NCBI GenBank assembly: GCA_023333625.1
Contig: CM041630.1
Coordinates: 28,485,849 to 28,549,848, forward strand
DNA length: 64,000 nucleotides
Source of the DNA: Bothriochloa decipiens
Taxonomy: Eukaryota; Streptophyta; Magnoliopsida; Poales; Poaceae
Direction of reading: 5' to 3'
Shown: positions 43,581 through 55,560 of the stretch, in pieces
Layout: every line of letters begins with the position of its first letter
Numbering within the stretch: position 1 is the stretch's first letter
Made by a program: the position numbers and the translations under genes
Notes under the pieces: generated by a model
What the model saw: only the letters and a program-made list of their open reading frames with translations
Databases searched by the model: none
What the model was told of the DNA's origin: nothing

Positions 43581-46504
43581 GTTAGGAATGGGCAAATGGT
43601 GCAGGCAAGTTCAGATTTCTATTAGGCTTTTTTCTTCCTTTCGTGTTTCCAACTCTTGGCATTTGATGACACACTCAATTGATAAAAAATCGCTGGCTAA
43701 AATTTGAATTCACGGAATGGGTGTTCGAATTGCTATTTCTACTAGCATATTGTGATCTCTAAAAGAACACCAGTCTCTTGCTACCAGCTTGTAATGTTAG
43801 CCCATCAACAGCCTAGGGAAGAAGGCCCAGCTTTAGCTTGCTTGTCAATGTTTGCTTTGATTCGTCTTTGGTATACAGCAGCTGCCAGCCCCTTTCCAAT
43901 CCCATTCATCCCCATCCCTACAGTCCCCTTCTATAGAGACACGGCTAGGCGAGACACCCGGTAGCCCTATACGTAGCACAGCGGTGGCCAGGCCCCAAGA
44001 AGCAAGAAGGTCAAGGCTAGCACGGAGGCTCCGGCAGCAGCAACCTTCCCCTCCGCCTCCAACATCCAGGGAGCAAGCCGCAGCTCCTTGTCCTATCGCT
44101 GGTGCCTCTCCCATGGTTAACATCCAAATTTTACCTCAAAAAAGGGTTAAGATCCAAATTTAGAAACATAACCCAATTGGGACAAAATTTAATCTGCCAC
44201 TCATGTGCACAATTTAGTCGTTGGGCTAGTAATGTTACATACCCTCTGTATTTCTGAGCCCAATAACGAAGGCCAATGAATAAAGCTAGGCTAGGCCTCT
44301 CTCACTTCTCTCCCTGGTCACCTCTCCGTCTGCTTCCCACGGACAAGCGCACATCTCATCGATGAAGCTATAGCTGCCGCAGTGTCACCTGCCCGCACCA
44401 CCCAGCCAATCGCTGATACACCTCACTGGCGGAGGCTGGTCCGTCCATCCCACAGTGGCAGCGCCCATCCTGGCACCGCCTGTGCTGCGCATGCAATAGG
44501 GCACCGCGCCGACACCGGCCGCCCCTGCCCTCCAGCTCCAGACCCCTTGCCCTAGCGCCCATCCTTTGGCGGCCTGGCTATTGTCCGTCAACCGCCTGTA
44601 GGCGTGCCCCGTGGTTAGTTTCTGTATAGATTCTGTAATGAATTTCTTTTAGGCTTCAATATTTCAATTGGATTCATGTGTTTATTTTTATCTCATCGTG
44701 TATTTGCGGATTTTTTTAAATTTAATCCTTTTTTAATCAATATTTTAAAAATATTCCTGTTTCAAACTTATTTTCACCCTGTACCCTTTTTGTCATGCCA
44801 AATCATTTGGCACGACAAATGCACATGGTCGCACCAAAGGATTTGGCGTGACCAAGCATTACATCGTGGCAAGGGAGTTGACCGGCACCCCACCCCATCG
44901 CACCAAATGATTTGGCGCGACGGGCTTGTCGTGCCAAATGATTTTGCGTGACAGGCTTTGGACAAATTTTAGGCTAAGGAATAATAAATTTTACTATGAT
45001 TATAGCCCAAGGCATGAGAAAATACTACTAATTCATAGCAAAATAAATTTAGTTGTCCAAATCATAGTAAAATTTATTATTACATAGCTTAAAATTTGAT
45101 CAAACCCTGTTGCGCCAAATGATTTGGCACGACTAGCTGGTTGCGCCAATGCATGTGGCACGACGAGTTGGGACCCACTATGGCCCCGGTCAACCCCGTT
45201 TGCCATGGTGTAACGCTCGTCGCGCCAAAACATTTGGCACGACGCAATGCTTTTGCCGCACCAAATGTTTTGGCGCGATAAAAGGGTTTACGGGGTGAAA
45301 ATACTTTTGAAACAGGGTTTTTCTGGTTTTTTGATTAAAAAAGGATTAATTTTTTAAAAAAAATCTACTATCGTGCCTCCGCCATGAGATTCGCCAGGGC
45401 GGCACCAAAAAGATCGTGGTGAGCTCCACACGGCACGCGAACCACAGGACGATGCCCATCGGCCTGACTTCTATGGTCTGGGCATCGTCTTCCCCTCGTG
45501 TGCCTTGTACGCAGCTAGACGAGACACCCGGTGGCCCTGTACGGAGCACAGCGGTGGCCAGGCCCTAAGAAACAAGAAGGTCGAGGCCAGCATGGAGGCT
45601 CCGGTAGCAGCAACCTTCCCATCCGCCTCCAACATCCAGGGGCAAGCCGCAGGTCCTTGTCCTTTCACTACTACCACTCCCATGGTTAAGATCCAAATCT
45701 TCCCTCAAAAAAATGGTTAAGATCCAAATTTAGAAACATAACCCAATTGGGATAGAATTTAATCTGCTACTCATGTGCACAATTTAGTCATTGGGCTAGT
45801 AATGTTACATACCCTCTGTATTTCTGAGCCCAATAATGAAGGTCCACGAACAAAGCTAGGCTAGGCCTCCCTCTCTTCTCTCCCTGGTCACCTTTCCATC
45901 TCCTTCCCACAAACGAGCGCACGTCTCATCAATGAAGCTATAGATGCCGTAGTGTCGCCTGCCTGCAGCACGCAGCTGGCCGCTGATACGCCTCACCGGC
46001 GGTGGCTGGTTTGCCCATCCCGTAGCGCCCAAGCTGCCCATCCAGTTCTCGGGGTTCGGCCATCCCGCAGCGGCGGCACCCATCCCGACACCGCCCGTGA
46101 AGCGCAGGCAGTAGGGCACTACGCCGCCGTTGGCCGCCCCTACCCTTCAGCTCTAGACCCCTCGCCCTAGCGCCCATCCTTTGGCGGCCTGGCCATTGTC
46201 CGTCAACTGGCTGTAGGCGTGCCCCCTGGTTAGTTTCTGTATAGAGTCTATAATGAATTTCTTTTAGGTTTCAATATTTCAATTGGATTCATGTGTTTAT
46301 TTTCATCTCATTGTGTATTTGTGGATTTTTTTAAATTTAATCCTTTTTTAATTAATATTTTAAAAACATTCCTATTTCAAACTTATTTTCACCCTACACC
46401 CTTTTTGTCGCAAAAAATCATTTGGCGTGACAAATGCATGTTGTCGCGCCAAATGATTTGGCACGACCAAGCATTACACCGTGGCAAGGGAGTTGATCGG
46501 GGCC
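43581..46504. repeat. Repeat A, continuing after the copia insertion, with an internal joint
   Basis: 43,581 resumes exactly where 35,962 stopped. The unit runs through a fold-back (44,708-45,365) until about 45,506, where 'cccctcgtgtgcctt' jumps to 'gcagctagacgagacacccg'. The joint removes about 0.9 kb: the end of one unit and the start of the next. A second, shortened unit then runs into fold-back copy 3 until the solo LTR at 46,505. No genes are seen. Confidence 0.85.
44708..45365. repeat. Fold-back element copy 2
   Basis: Same arms and order as copy 1, from GGATTTTTTTAAATTT at 44708 to the mirror AAATTT/AAAAAAATC end near 45,365. It carries one extra palindrome (cgggcttgtcgtgccaaatg ... 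ttttgcgtgacaggc) by local duplication at about 44,915-44,955, which copy 3 also has. Confidence 0.85.
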
Positions 46505-48411
46505 TGTCGATGGTGGTTTACCATGAAATTACCCACTCAAAACACCATCAACTTGCCTTAGTTCCAAGGAAGAATAGCATAACATGAGCATATTTTATCA
46601 ATAACTAGTTTCACTTGTACTCTTAGCTTGTGATTTCAGGAGACAACAAAAAGCACCTTGGTGGGACCCAATGAGGGGGTTGGCCGACCCCCACCTTGAG
46701 CTCATCTTCGAGCACCATCCATGACACACTCCTAAGAGTCCATTGCCATCCTTGAATCACAAGTGTATCCTCTCAACGGCTCATAATCAGCTCACATGGA
46801 TCCATGGACCCACATCTCCATCATCCGAAGTGATCCAGGGGTCCAACCACTGCATACCCACTCTAAAGGACGTGCAAAGGGCCCACAAGGAAGGGGGATG
46901 GCCCCACCCATCATAGGGGGGTCGCTCGACCCCCTTGTGGGGCCATCCAGCCACCCTGTTTTCACCACCAACATAGGCAAGCGTCTAGAAGATGGAGGCC
47001 GAGCCCACCTATCATTGAGGGGGTCGGGCGACCCCCATGTTGCGGGACCCAAAGTGCTACTACATCCCACCGAGTCAAGCATCCTTCTAGAAGATCGAGG
47101 CCAGGCCCACCTGTCATTGAGGGGGTCGGTTGACTCCTAACTTGTGGGCCCCTAAGTCAATTGGCCTCCCACCGACCTCCTAGATACCACCATGCAACTG
47201 GTTTGATCAGGAACATCCATCTAAGGCAGGCTGATCGCTAATGTCGGTTCATCCAAGGGCAAGGAAGCAAGGAAGCTAAGGTCGGTTCATCGAAGGGCAA
47301 GGAAGCAAGGAGCACGCTGATCGCTAATGTGGCATCCCCTCTCCTTCCCCTAGAAAAGGAGGCTGCCACCACCCTTGGAAGGCATCACATCAATCTTCAC
47401 ACAATCACTATGTAGCTTCCAAAGCTCCAAGCTAGAGTAGTAGTAGTAGTTAGTCTAGAGTGGGAGTTAGAGTCGAGTCGAGCGAAGCTCGGGGTCTCTG
47501 GAGTCGTCTTTGAAAGAGTCTGGTATAGCTATTATATCTTTCTCTTTTGAAGACTTTACTTTTAATAATATATTTAGTCTTGCTTTACTTAGCCTTTACT
47601 TAGTGCAAGTCTATAGTCTTTATAGTCTTTTTGTGTGCTTGTCTTAGTAGTTTAGTTGCCTTAGTTAGATTGGTTTCTTGAGAACGACTCTTGTGTGGGT
47701 ATCATCATCCTATCTTGCATAGGAGCTCTAGTTATCTACGCGTTAGCTAGAGTTGTAAGAGTAAGTGTGAGCGTGGTGCTCGGGCTTAGTCTTGCCTTTG
47801 ATTGCCACTAGTAAGCACAGAAAGAGTGTGCGCACTCCTGGGAGGTGACAGGTCACAGGCAGCATTAGGTTCTCACCATGTTCGGACTAGTTATTAAAGA
47901 TGCAGGGCGCCCATAAGAGAATTGTCGCTTAAGTAGGGGTTTTGTCTCATGCTTTCTCATCTATCCCCACCACACATGTAGTGAGGCACCAGTCTAGCTT
48001 AAGTCATCTAGCTGTTAGGATTAAGTACACAGAAGTAAAGTAAGATACATAGGAGTCCTTTACTCACTCGTTGTCCTCCCACCTAGCTAGCTCTCTATGA
48101 GTTATCATTAGAGTAGGATTGTTGTGATCATTTACCTATCCTTCCTGTTTATACACTTACCCCCCTATACACTAGTGATACTAGATTGTAGTAGACACAA
48201 GGATCTCTTTTACCCTTTTATTAAATATTCCTAGCTAATGCTTTCCCCTGGGAAAATATAAATTATGATACCTTGGAATACTCCCGGGTGAAGTGCTACG
48301 GCGGTATATTCTATGCGCTTGTGAAATTATTCAATAGACATTTAGAATTACCACTCAGGCATTTCTAGCGTCGTCACCTACCTTTGGTGGTTGCGCTATG
48401 ATTTGCCAACA
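46505..48411 (+). mobile_element. Solo LTR, 1,907 bp
   Basis: It starts TGTCGATGGTGG, ends GATTTGCCAACA, and is flanked by the exact duplication GGGCC (46500-46504 and 48412-48416). Other repeat A copies read straight through this point, which confirms the insertion. No coding region, primer site or second LTR is present. It is probably Ty3/gypsy from its length and layout (a leader-like block near 47,340-47,450), but the family is not recognised. Orientation is inferred only from that leader-like block. Confidence 0.85.
46674..47138. repeat. Four GGGGGTCG...CGACCCCC palindromes inside the LTR
   Basis: Related palindromes lie at 46674-46692, 46915-46934, 47018-47036 and 47119-47138. The last two sit in a direct repeat of about 100 bp ('gcccacctatcattgagggg' against 'gcccacctgtcattgagggg'). 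A 38-bp direct duplication (gtcggttcatc plus aagggcaaggaagcaagga) follows at 47243-47280 and 47281-47318. Confidence 0.75.
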
Positions 48412-48416
48412 GGGCC

Positions 48417-50515
48417 CCACCCCGTCGCGACAAATGATTTGGCACGACGGGCTTGTCACGCCAAATGATTTAGCACGACGGGCTTTGGACAAATTTTAAG
48501 CTAAGGAATAATAAATTTTACTATGATTATCCAAATCATAGTCCAAGGCATGGAGAAAATACTACTAATTCATAGCAAAATAAATTTAGTTGTCCACATC
48601 ATAGTAAAAATTATTATTCCATAGCTCAAAATTTGTTCAAACCCTGTCGCGCCAGATGATTTGGCGCGACTAGCCGGTCGCACCAATGCATGTGGCGCGA
48701 CAGGTTGGGACCCACTATGGCCCTGGTCAACCCCGTTTGCCATGGTGTAACGCTCGTCACGCCAAAACATTTGGCACGACGCAGTGCTTTTGTCGTGCTA
48801 AATGTTTTGGCGCGATAAAAGGGGTTACGGGGTGACAATACTTTTGAAACAGGGTTTTTTTTGGTTTTTTGATTAGAAAAGGATTAAATTTAAAAAAAAT
48901 CCAAGGTCGTGCCTCCGCCATGAGATCCGCCAGGGCGGCCCAAAAAGATCGCGCTGAGCTCCACGCGGCACGCGGACCACAGGATGATGCCCATCGGCCT
49001 GACTTTTGCGGCCTGGGCCTCGTCTTTCCCTCGTGTTCCTTTTTTCCCTTGAAGTTTTGTCGGCTGGTGGGGTGGGTGCTAATGGCCCACCAGCGGTGGC
49101 TGGGGTGCGCTGCTCTTGATATTTTTTTCTCTCGTATATTTTTCAATAAACAGGAATTATTTATCATTAGATTTTTCGTAGTCCCCAGAAAAAATGATTT
49201 TTCATAGGCCAATGGAAATGAACAGAGAAGAATTGGCTATCTAAAAAGGCTGAATCCATTTCACGGCCCAAAAAACAACTTTGGAAGTTCATGTGAGGAG
49301 TCGATCGGCTGCTACCGACCCCGAACGGTCGAAGACTCGAAGCCCGCCACTTCGCTTCCTTGTCTACCTGCTGCTCCTCCACCCCGAACATCTCGCCTCT
49401 GTGTCGACTCCTCCGTGGCGTTCGCATTCCCCATGGCAACCTCCACCTCATCTTCCTCCTTGGTATCAACCGCGATGTGAGTGCCCCCAACTCCTCTCCT
49501 ATTACTTAGGGTTTCTATTCTCATACTCATACCCTAATACCCGTGATGCATGTTCTTGTATTCTCCTAAAACTAGCTGAATTTGTGTGTTAGAAATGGGC
49601 AAATGGTGCGGGCGAGTTTAGATTTCTATTAGGCTTTTTTCTTCCTTCCGTGTTTGCAACTCTTGGCATTTCATGACACACTCAATTGATAAAAAATCAC
49701 TGGCTAAAATTTGAATTCACGGAATGGGTGTTGGAATTGCTCTTGCTACTGGCGTATTGTGATTTCTAAAAGAACACCAGTCTCTTGCTAACAGCTTGTA
49801 ATGTTACCCCATCAACAGCCTAGGGAAGAAGGCCTAGCCCTAGCTTGCTTGTTGATGTTTGCTTCAATTCATCTTTGGTATACGGCGGCTAGCAGCCCCT
49901 TCACAATCCCATTCATCCCATCCCTACAGTCCCCTTCTGTAGAGACGCAGCTAGGTGAGACACCCGGTGGCCCTGTATGCAACACAGCGGTGGCCTGGCC
50001 CCAAGAAGCAAGAAGGTCGGGGCCAGCACAGAGGCTTCGAAACCAGCAGCCTTCCCCTCTGCCTCCAACATCCAGGGAGCAAGCTGCAGGTCCTTGTCCT
50101 ATCGCTGGTGCCTCTCCCATGGTTAAGATCCAAATCTTCCCTAAAAAATGGTTAAGATCCAAATTTAGAAACATAACCCAATTGGGACAGAATTTAATCT
50201 GCTACTCATGTGCACAATTTAGTCATTGGGCTAGTAATGTTACATACCCTCTGTATTTTTGAGCCCAATAATGAAGGCCCACGAACAAAGCTAGGCCAGG
50301 CCTCCCTCACTTCTTTCCCTGGTCACCTGTCCGTCTCCTTCCCACGAACGAGCGCGCGTCTCATCGATGAAGCTATAGCTGCCGCAGTGTCGCCTGCCGA
50401 TGCCATCCAGCTGACAGCTGATACGCCTCACCCACAGAGGCTGGTCCGCCCATCCCGTAGCGCACAAGCTGCCCATCTGGTTCCCGAGGTCCGGCCATCC
50501 CGCAGCGGCGGCGCC
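48417..50515. repeat. Repeat A, unit between two solo LTRs
   Basis: Continues from the fold-back right arm through 'aatggcccaccagcggtgg', the CG-rich block at 49,290-49,500, 'gctgaatttgtgtgttag' (ending 49,592) and the 'gagacacccggtggccc' region to the insertion point after GCGCC at 50,515. No gene is seen. Confidence 0.85.
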
Positions 50516-53500
50516 TGTAACACCTCTGGTGTTATATTAACTAAAACATGCCATGTCATCATATGCATTGCAAAGCATTCATGTTTAAGTCAACCTTAAT
50601 GTGCATCAATTAAAACAAGTTTACATTTCATAGGTTCATTGTGTTTCTGGAATGTTTTGTCACATGAAATAATAAAACCCTACTTTCGAATGTCATCTCA
50701 AATACATAGTTTATATTCTATGTACTTGAGGTGTAAACCGTGTTTACACTAGTGTCAAGCATAGTGTATAAATCTAAGTCCAACCCTTAAAAGTGATTTC
50801 CATATTTGAAGTTGAATTTGCATTTCAAAGCTTATTCCCAAGTTTTGCAATTCGAATTTAAATTCAAATTGGAAAGTTATAAAGTGTTTTTCAAAAGTCA
50901 ACTTGGTCAACCAATGGTGTAATTGGGTCATTGACCTAAAAATACCCTTGGATGATGTTTGTGATCACTAATGACCAACCAATTAATCTAGAAACCAAAT
51001 CGAATTTGAGTTCGGTTTCAAAAAAACCCTTTATTTCAAAACCAGGTTTTATCCCCTTTTCTATAATTCAAAATCTATAAAGAATTTGGAAATACTCTAA
51101 AAAGATAGTTTGTAGATCTTGACAAGATATACAAAGTTGGTATTTAAAGTTTTCAAGTTTCCAAAAGGAATTTCAAATGAATTTTAAAATACAGTTTTTC
51201 AGCAAATTGTCCACTTTTGATTTTAAAACCATAATTCAAAAATTATGCATAATTTGGGAAAACTTTATATATGAAAAATGTTTTCTTTTAAAATATAAAC
51301 ATTTCATAGTTTTGAAAATTTTCAAGTTTTATTGAAAAATCAAAAGTAATTTCAAATATTTGTTTCTAGGGTTTTGTTTCCCTTTTGAATTTGAATTTAA
51401 ATTTCAAAAACTAAGAAAAATTTGAAAATACTTGTTAAATGAAAAATGTAGCTCATGAAAAGTTATACAAACTTTATTTTTGGAGATTTTCATGTTGCTA
51501 TGAAAAATCTAGAGTAATTTGAGATTTTTCTAGGTGACATCACTGGTTACTGTAGTTGCTGACGTCATCGCCTTCAATTCCCCTCTGTTCATCGCCGCCG
51601 CCATGGCCGTCGTGCACATGCCGGTGTGCTGCCGCCGCCAGCTCACCCCTGGATGCCCAAAGTTTCATCGTCGTCATGTCAACAGTCCATTCCTCGCCGT
51701 TGGCCTATAAATACAGGTCGGCTGCCGCCGTCGTCTTCTTTTCTTTCTTCTGCTCGCCGACGACGACCTCACTCCGCTGCCCAAAATTCATCACCGCCGA
51801 TCCACCTCTACCCAATTCATCTTGCCAGAAGCTCCGCAATGTCCTTGCACTTCGATTGAGCTAGCTCGTGCTCGCTCTCCCCGCCCAAGCTGCCCGCGCG
51901 CCATCGTCTTCCTCGGGTCCAGCCGTCCGAGCCGCCGTGAGCTCGACACCGTCAACCGCCGTAATTGCTGGTCATTTTCTTTCATATTCTACCCCATCAT
52001 GCTTGCCATGATGTCCTAGTGCTCATGCAATCATTGGTTGGCGTGATGATGCCCAGGAGGCGCCGTAGCTCGTCGTTGCCGCCGCCGTACACAGTCAACC
52101 TCGCTCCAGTCCACCATCAACCTCACCAGCTAGCGCATCAGTCCTGCAGTGAGCCACTGGTGCTTATGGCACCCTCCTTTTCTTCTTTAATGCACTACAG
52201 CTGCCACTCTGCAGTCAGCCGCGCCGCCATGTCCGCCGTCGCCGCCGGCGAGCATGCCGCCGTGACTTTGCCACCGCATTAACCACCCCATCGTGTTCGT
52301 GAGGTTAACTAGGTCACGTTGGTGCCCTTACCGTGCTCCAAGACCTCGCCACCGACGATCACCGGCCGGTCAAAGTTCGCCATCGGCGTGGTCAACTCGG
52401 GGAGAAATTTTCCTTTTTCTTTATTTATTTCCAAAAAATCATTTAAATGCTATTTTTTTAGAAATTCCTAATAATTCATGTATAGCCCCAAAAATTCTAA
52501 ATTTTTTTTTGTATGTTCTTTATGATGTCATCTACCTAGGAAAAATATGAAATGCCAAATTTTGAATAATTTTTGAATAATTTAAAATTAGTCCTTTTAA
52601 TTGAAAAATGCACTTTCTATGATTTTTAATAAATAAAATAATTGGCTTTTAATTCTGAAATTTGTTTTGCCATCTAATTAGACCAAAAGATTTTTAAAAT
52701 AAAATTTTGAGCTCATTTAGACAACTTTAATTTTATGCCTTTATTTAAATGCTTTTAATTAATTAATTAACCCCTTTAATCATGTTTAATCATTATAGGG
52801 TTGTTTGACTTTGGGATTGATTGATGACCTTGGGTCATTAACCCTAATGACCTTTAGCACTTTAATTAATTGTTTGTGCTTATCTTAACTATGTCATTAG
52901 GGACTAATCAACGTTATTTCATGTGTTTAATAACCTTATTAAATGACGTAGTTAACCCTAATGAACTTAGTGAGTAAGTCTTGGTTGGCTTGCAACTTTA
53001 TCATGAAGGAAAGTTATACTCAAGCCCTTAATCTGGCCATGCATCCATCAAGCATCATGTTTACTATTCCATCATGTTGAAGCATATCATTTTATCGTGT
53101 AGTTTTCGTTAACGGAGAGTTTAACGTTGTCGCACCAGATCCCAAGGAAGAGCAGATTCAGGAATCAAAAGTTGATCCAGAGCTCGAGACTATCTACCCC
53201 GACCACCAAGGCAAGCCCTGGATGCATTTCGAACCCTACCCTTAATTTATAAAAGTTTATCGCTTCAGTTATGTTATGTTGCATTAAGTTATATGAGTTG
53301 AGTGATAACCCACCAATTGCATTACCTGTCTTATTTCCATATTCCTTGTTACCTGATTTTGGAAAATGCTTAGTTATGCTTAGCCCTGCTTGATTAGTAG
53401 GTTTTCAAAAATAAAAAGAATGAAAAAGATGAGGATGGCTTTACCTGTTGGAATCATGATGATAGTTAATAAATCGAGTCCGGACGGTTAATTTGCACTG

Positions 53501-54576
53501 GGAATGGAGTCCCTCTGTAGTGTTTTCATCTGTTGATGCCCTAGGTCCCGTGTCGATGGTGATCTGGTGATATCGAGAAACTAAAAATCCACATGCATGA
53601 AGTGATATACTAACGGTTGGAGCCCAAGTATGTCATGGAGTGATATATAGTGGGTCAGAGCCCCCACATATGTCATAGTGTGTTATACTGTGGGTTTAAG
53701 TTCCCATGTATATCGGTACCCTAGGTCGAAGTGCTCATGTGTATCATGTGGTGATATATGGCTGCGGTTGTTATCCCGGTATATCTGTGGTCTGGTATGC
53801 AATTTGGTTGGAGCCTCATGCATATCGAGATCTAGGTCCCAGCTGGGTATGAAAATGGATTCGAATCGCCGGTTCTTCTCGGAGAAGAAGACTCGATCGT
53901 TGTTCATCATCGTAGTAACAACTTGAATAATACGTAAGGTGTAAGAATGAATTTGGCTGGTAATCTTGATCTAGAGCAAGACAACTTTACTTTCTGTCGA
54001 GCTTTTTTTGCAAAAATTCTTATCTTTTGCAGGCCTTACCTTGTCCCTCTAGCCTACATTTTTGAGTCCTCACCCCTCTTTTTTGTCAGGTCAGTCTTGT
54101 TGAGTACTTTTGTACTCAGGATTTGTTGAACCCTTGTTGCAGGTGAGTTTCATGGGCAGGAGTGCTTCGCATCCTACTGCATGATAGTCATTGCGGAAAG
54201 TGACGACGAGTAGAATGTTTGGCTCTTGGGCAGAGCTTATCGCCTAGTATTGTAATAAAGTTATCTATGGCTACTCCACTACTACTATGGTTTGTAATAA
54301 TCCAACTTATGGTTTGTAAGTTTTGAACTAAATGGTTTGTAAATTTATGTTATTGTAATCCTCCCGCTATTTTACTCCGATATATCTTATTTGTATAAAA
54401 CTGTTATAATACTGCAATGTCTCTTGTAATGATTGATCCTGCTTGGAGAATCATGGATGATTCAGGATTTACCTGATAGACCTTCTAAGTCTCATGGCAC
54501 ACATTCATGGTTATTAGGAGTCTCTTTAGACAATAATGATGCATGTGGGCCATATGATTTAGGATGTTCTGCCACA
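50516..54576 (+). mobile_element. Solo LTR, 4,061 bp, probably Ty3/gypsy (Tekay/Del-like)
   Basis: It starts TGTAACACCTCTGG and ends GTTCTGCCACA. The exact duplication GCGCC (50511-50515 and 54577-54581) flanks it, and other repeat A copies read through the site. A TATA box (TATAAATA, 51706-51713) lies about 1.2 kb in, followed by a GC-rich leader with short spurious frames. The 5' third is AT-rich with many 'tttgaaattt'-type words. No internal region or second LTR is present. Length and TGTAACACC start fit the giant LTRs of grass chromoviruses; the name is inference. Confidence 0.85.
51706..51713 (+). promoter_or_regulatory. TATA box of the 4.06-kb LTR
   Basis: TATAAATA in 'ttggcctataaatacagg', followed by a GC-rich leader (gtcggctgccgccgtcgtc). 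It sets the LTR orientation as plus. Confidence 0.6.
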
Positions 54577-54581
54577 GCGCC

Positions 54582-55560
54582 CATCCCGGCACCGCCCGTG
54601 CCGCGCTGGCAGTAGGGCATCGCACCGCCGCCGGCCGCCCCTACCCTCCATCTCCAGACCCCTCGCCCTAGCGCCCATCCTTTGGCTGCCTGGCCGTTGT
54701 CCATCATCCTTTGGCTGCCTGGCCGTTGTCCATCAACCGGCTGTAGGCGTGCCCCCTAGTTAGTTTCTGTATAGAGTCTGTAATGAATTTCTTTTAGGTT
54801 TTAATATTTCAATTGGATTCATGTGTTTATTTTCATCTCATCATGTATTCACCGCTTTTTTTAAATTTAATCCTTTTAATCAATATTTTGAAAATAATCC
54901 TGTTTTAAACTTATTTTCACCTTGCACCCTTTCTGTTGAGCCAAATCATTTGGCGCGACAAATGCATGTGGTTGCGCCAAATGATTTGGCGCAACCAAGC
55001 ATTACACCGTGGCAAGGGAGTTGACCGGGGCCCCACCTGTCATTTCAAATGTTTGGCGCGACGGGCTTTGGACAAATTTTAAGCTAAGGAATAATAAATT
55101 TCACTATGATTATCCAAGTCATAGTCCATAATTCATAGCAAAATAAATTTAGTTGTCCAAATCATAGTAAATTTTATTATTCCATTGCTTAAAATTTGTT
55201 CAAACCCTATCGCGCCAAATGATTTGGCGTGACTAGCTAATCACGCCAATGCATGTGGCGCGACGGGTTGGGACCTACTATGGCCCGGTCAACCCCGTTT
55301 GCCACGGTGTAATGCTCGTCGCACCAAAACATTTGGGGCGACGTAGTGCTTTTGTCCAGTAGCAGCCGCCTTCCCCTCCGCCTCCAACATCTAGGGAGCA
55401 AGCCGCAGATCCTTAACCTGTCGCTGGTGCCTCTCCATGGTTAAGATCCAAATCTTCCCTCAAAAAAATTTTTAAGATCCAAATTTAGAAACATAACCCA
55501 ATTGGGACAAAATTTATTCTGCACTCTGTGCACAATTTAGGCGTTGGGCTAGTAATGTTA
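54582..55560. repeat. Repeat A, last unit, truncated
   Basis: Resumes after GCGCC, with a small local duplication at about 54,675-54,735 (atcctttggctgcctggccg twice). It carries a truncated fold-back and a joint at about 55,356 where 'gtagtgcttttgtc' jumps to 'cagtagcagccgccttcc' of the next unit, then runs to 55,560 where the gypsy element begins. Confidence 0.8.
54855..55356. repeat. Fold-back element copy 4, right arm truncated
   Basis: Starts with GCTTTTTTTAAATTTAATCC (first G changed from the GG of other copies) and has the same arms and palindromes. It stops near 55,356, before the last palindrome, at a rearrangement joint. Confidence 0.8.

Larger units (their letters stand above)
46323..48902. 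repeat. Fold-back element copy 3, split by a solo LTR
   Basis: The left arm starts at 46323 and is interrupted at 46504 by the solo LTR plus one GGGCC copy. It resumes at 48412-48416 and ends at 48902 (AAAAAAAATCC). Without the insertion the element is about 670 bp and has the duplicated palindrome seen in copy 2. Confidence 0.85.

Noticed and set aside
46505..48411. Possible complete short retroelement rather than a solo LTR
   Set aside because: No internal direct terminal repeat, primer site or coding motif could be found; the simplest reading is a solo LTR.
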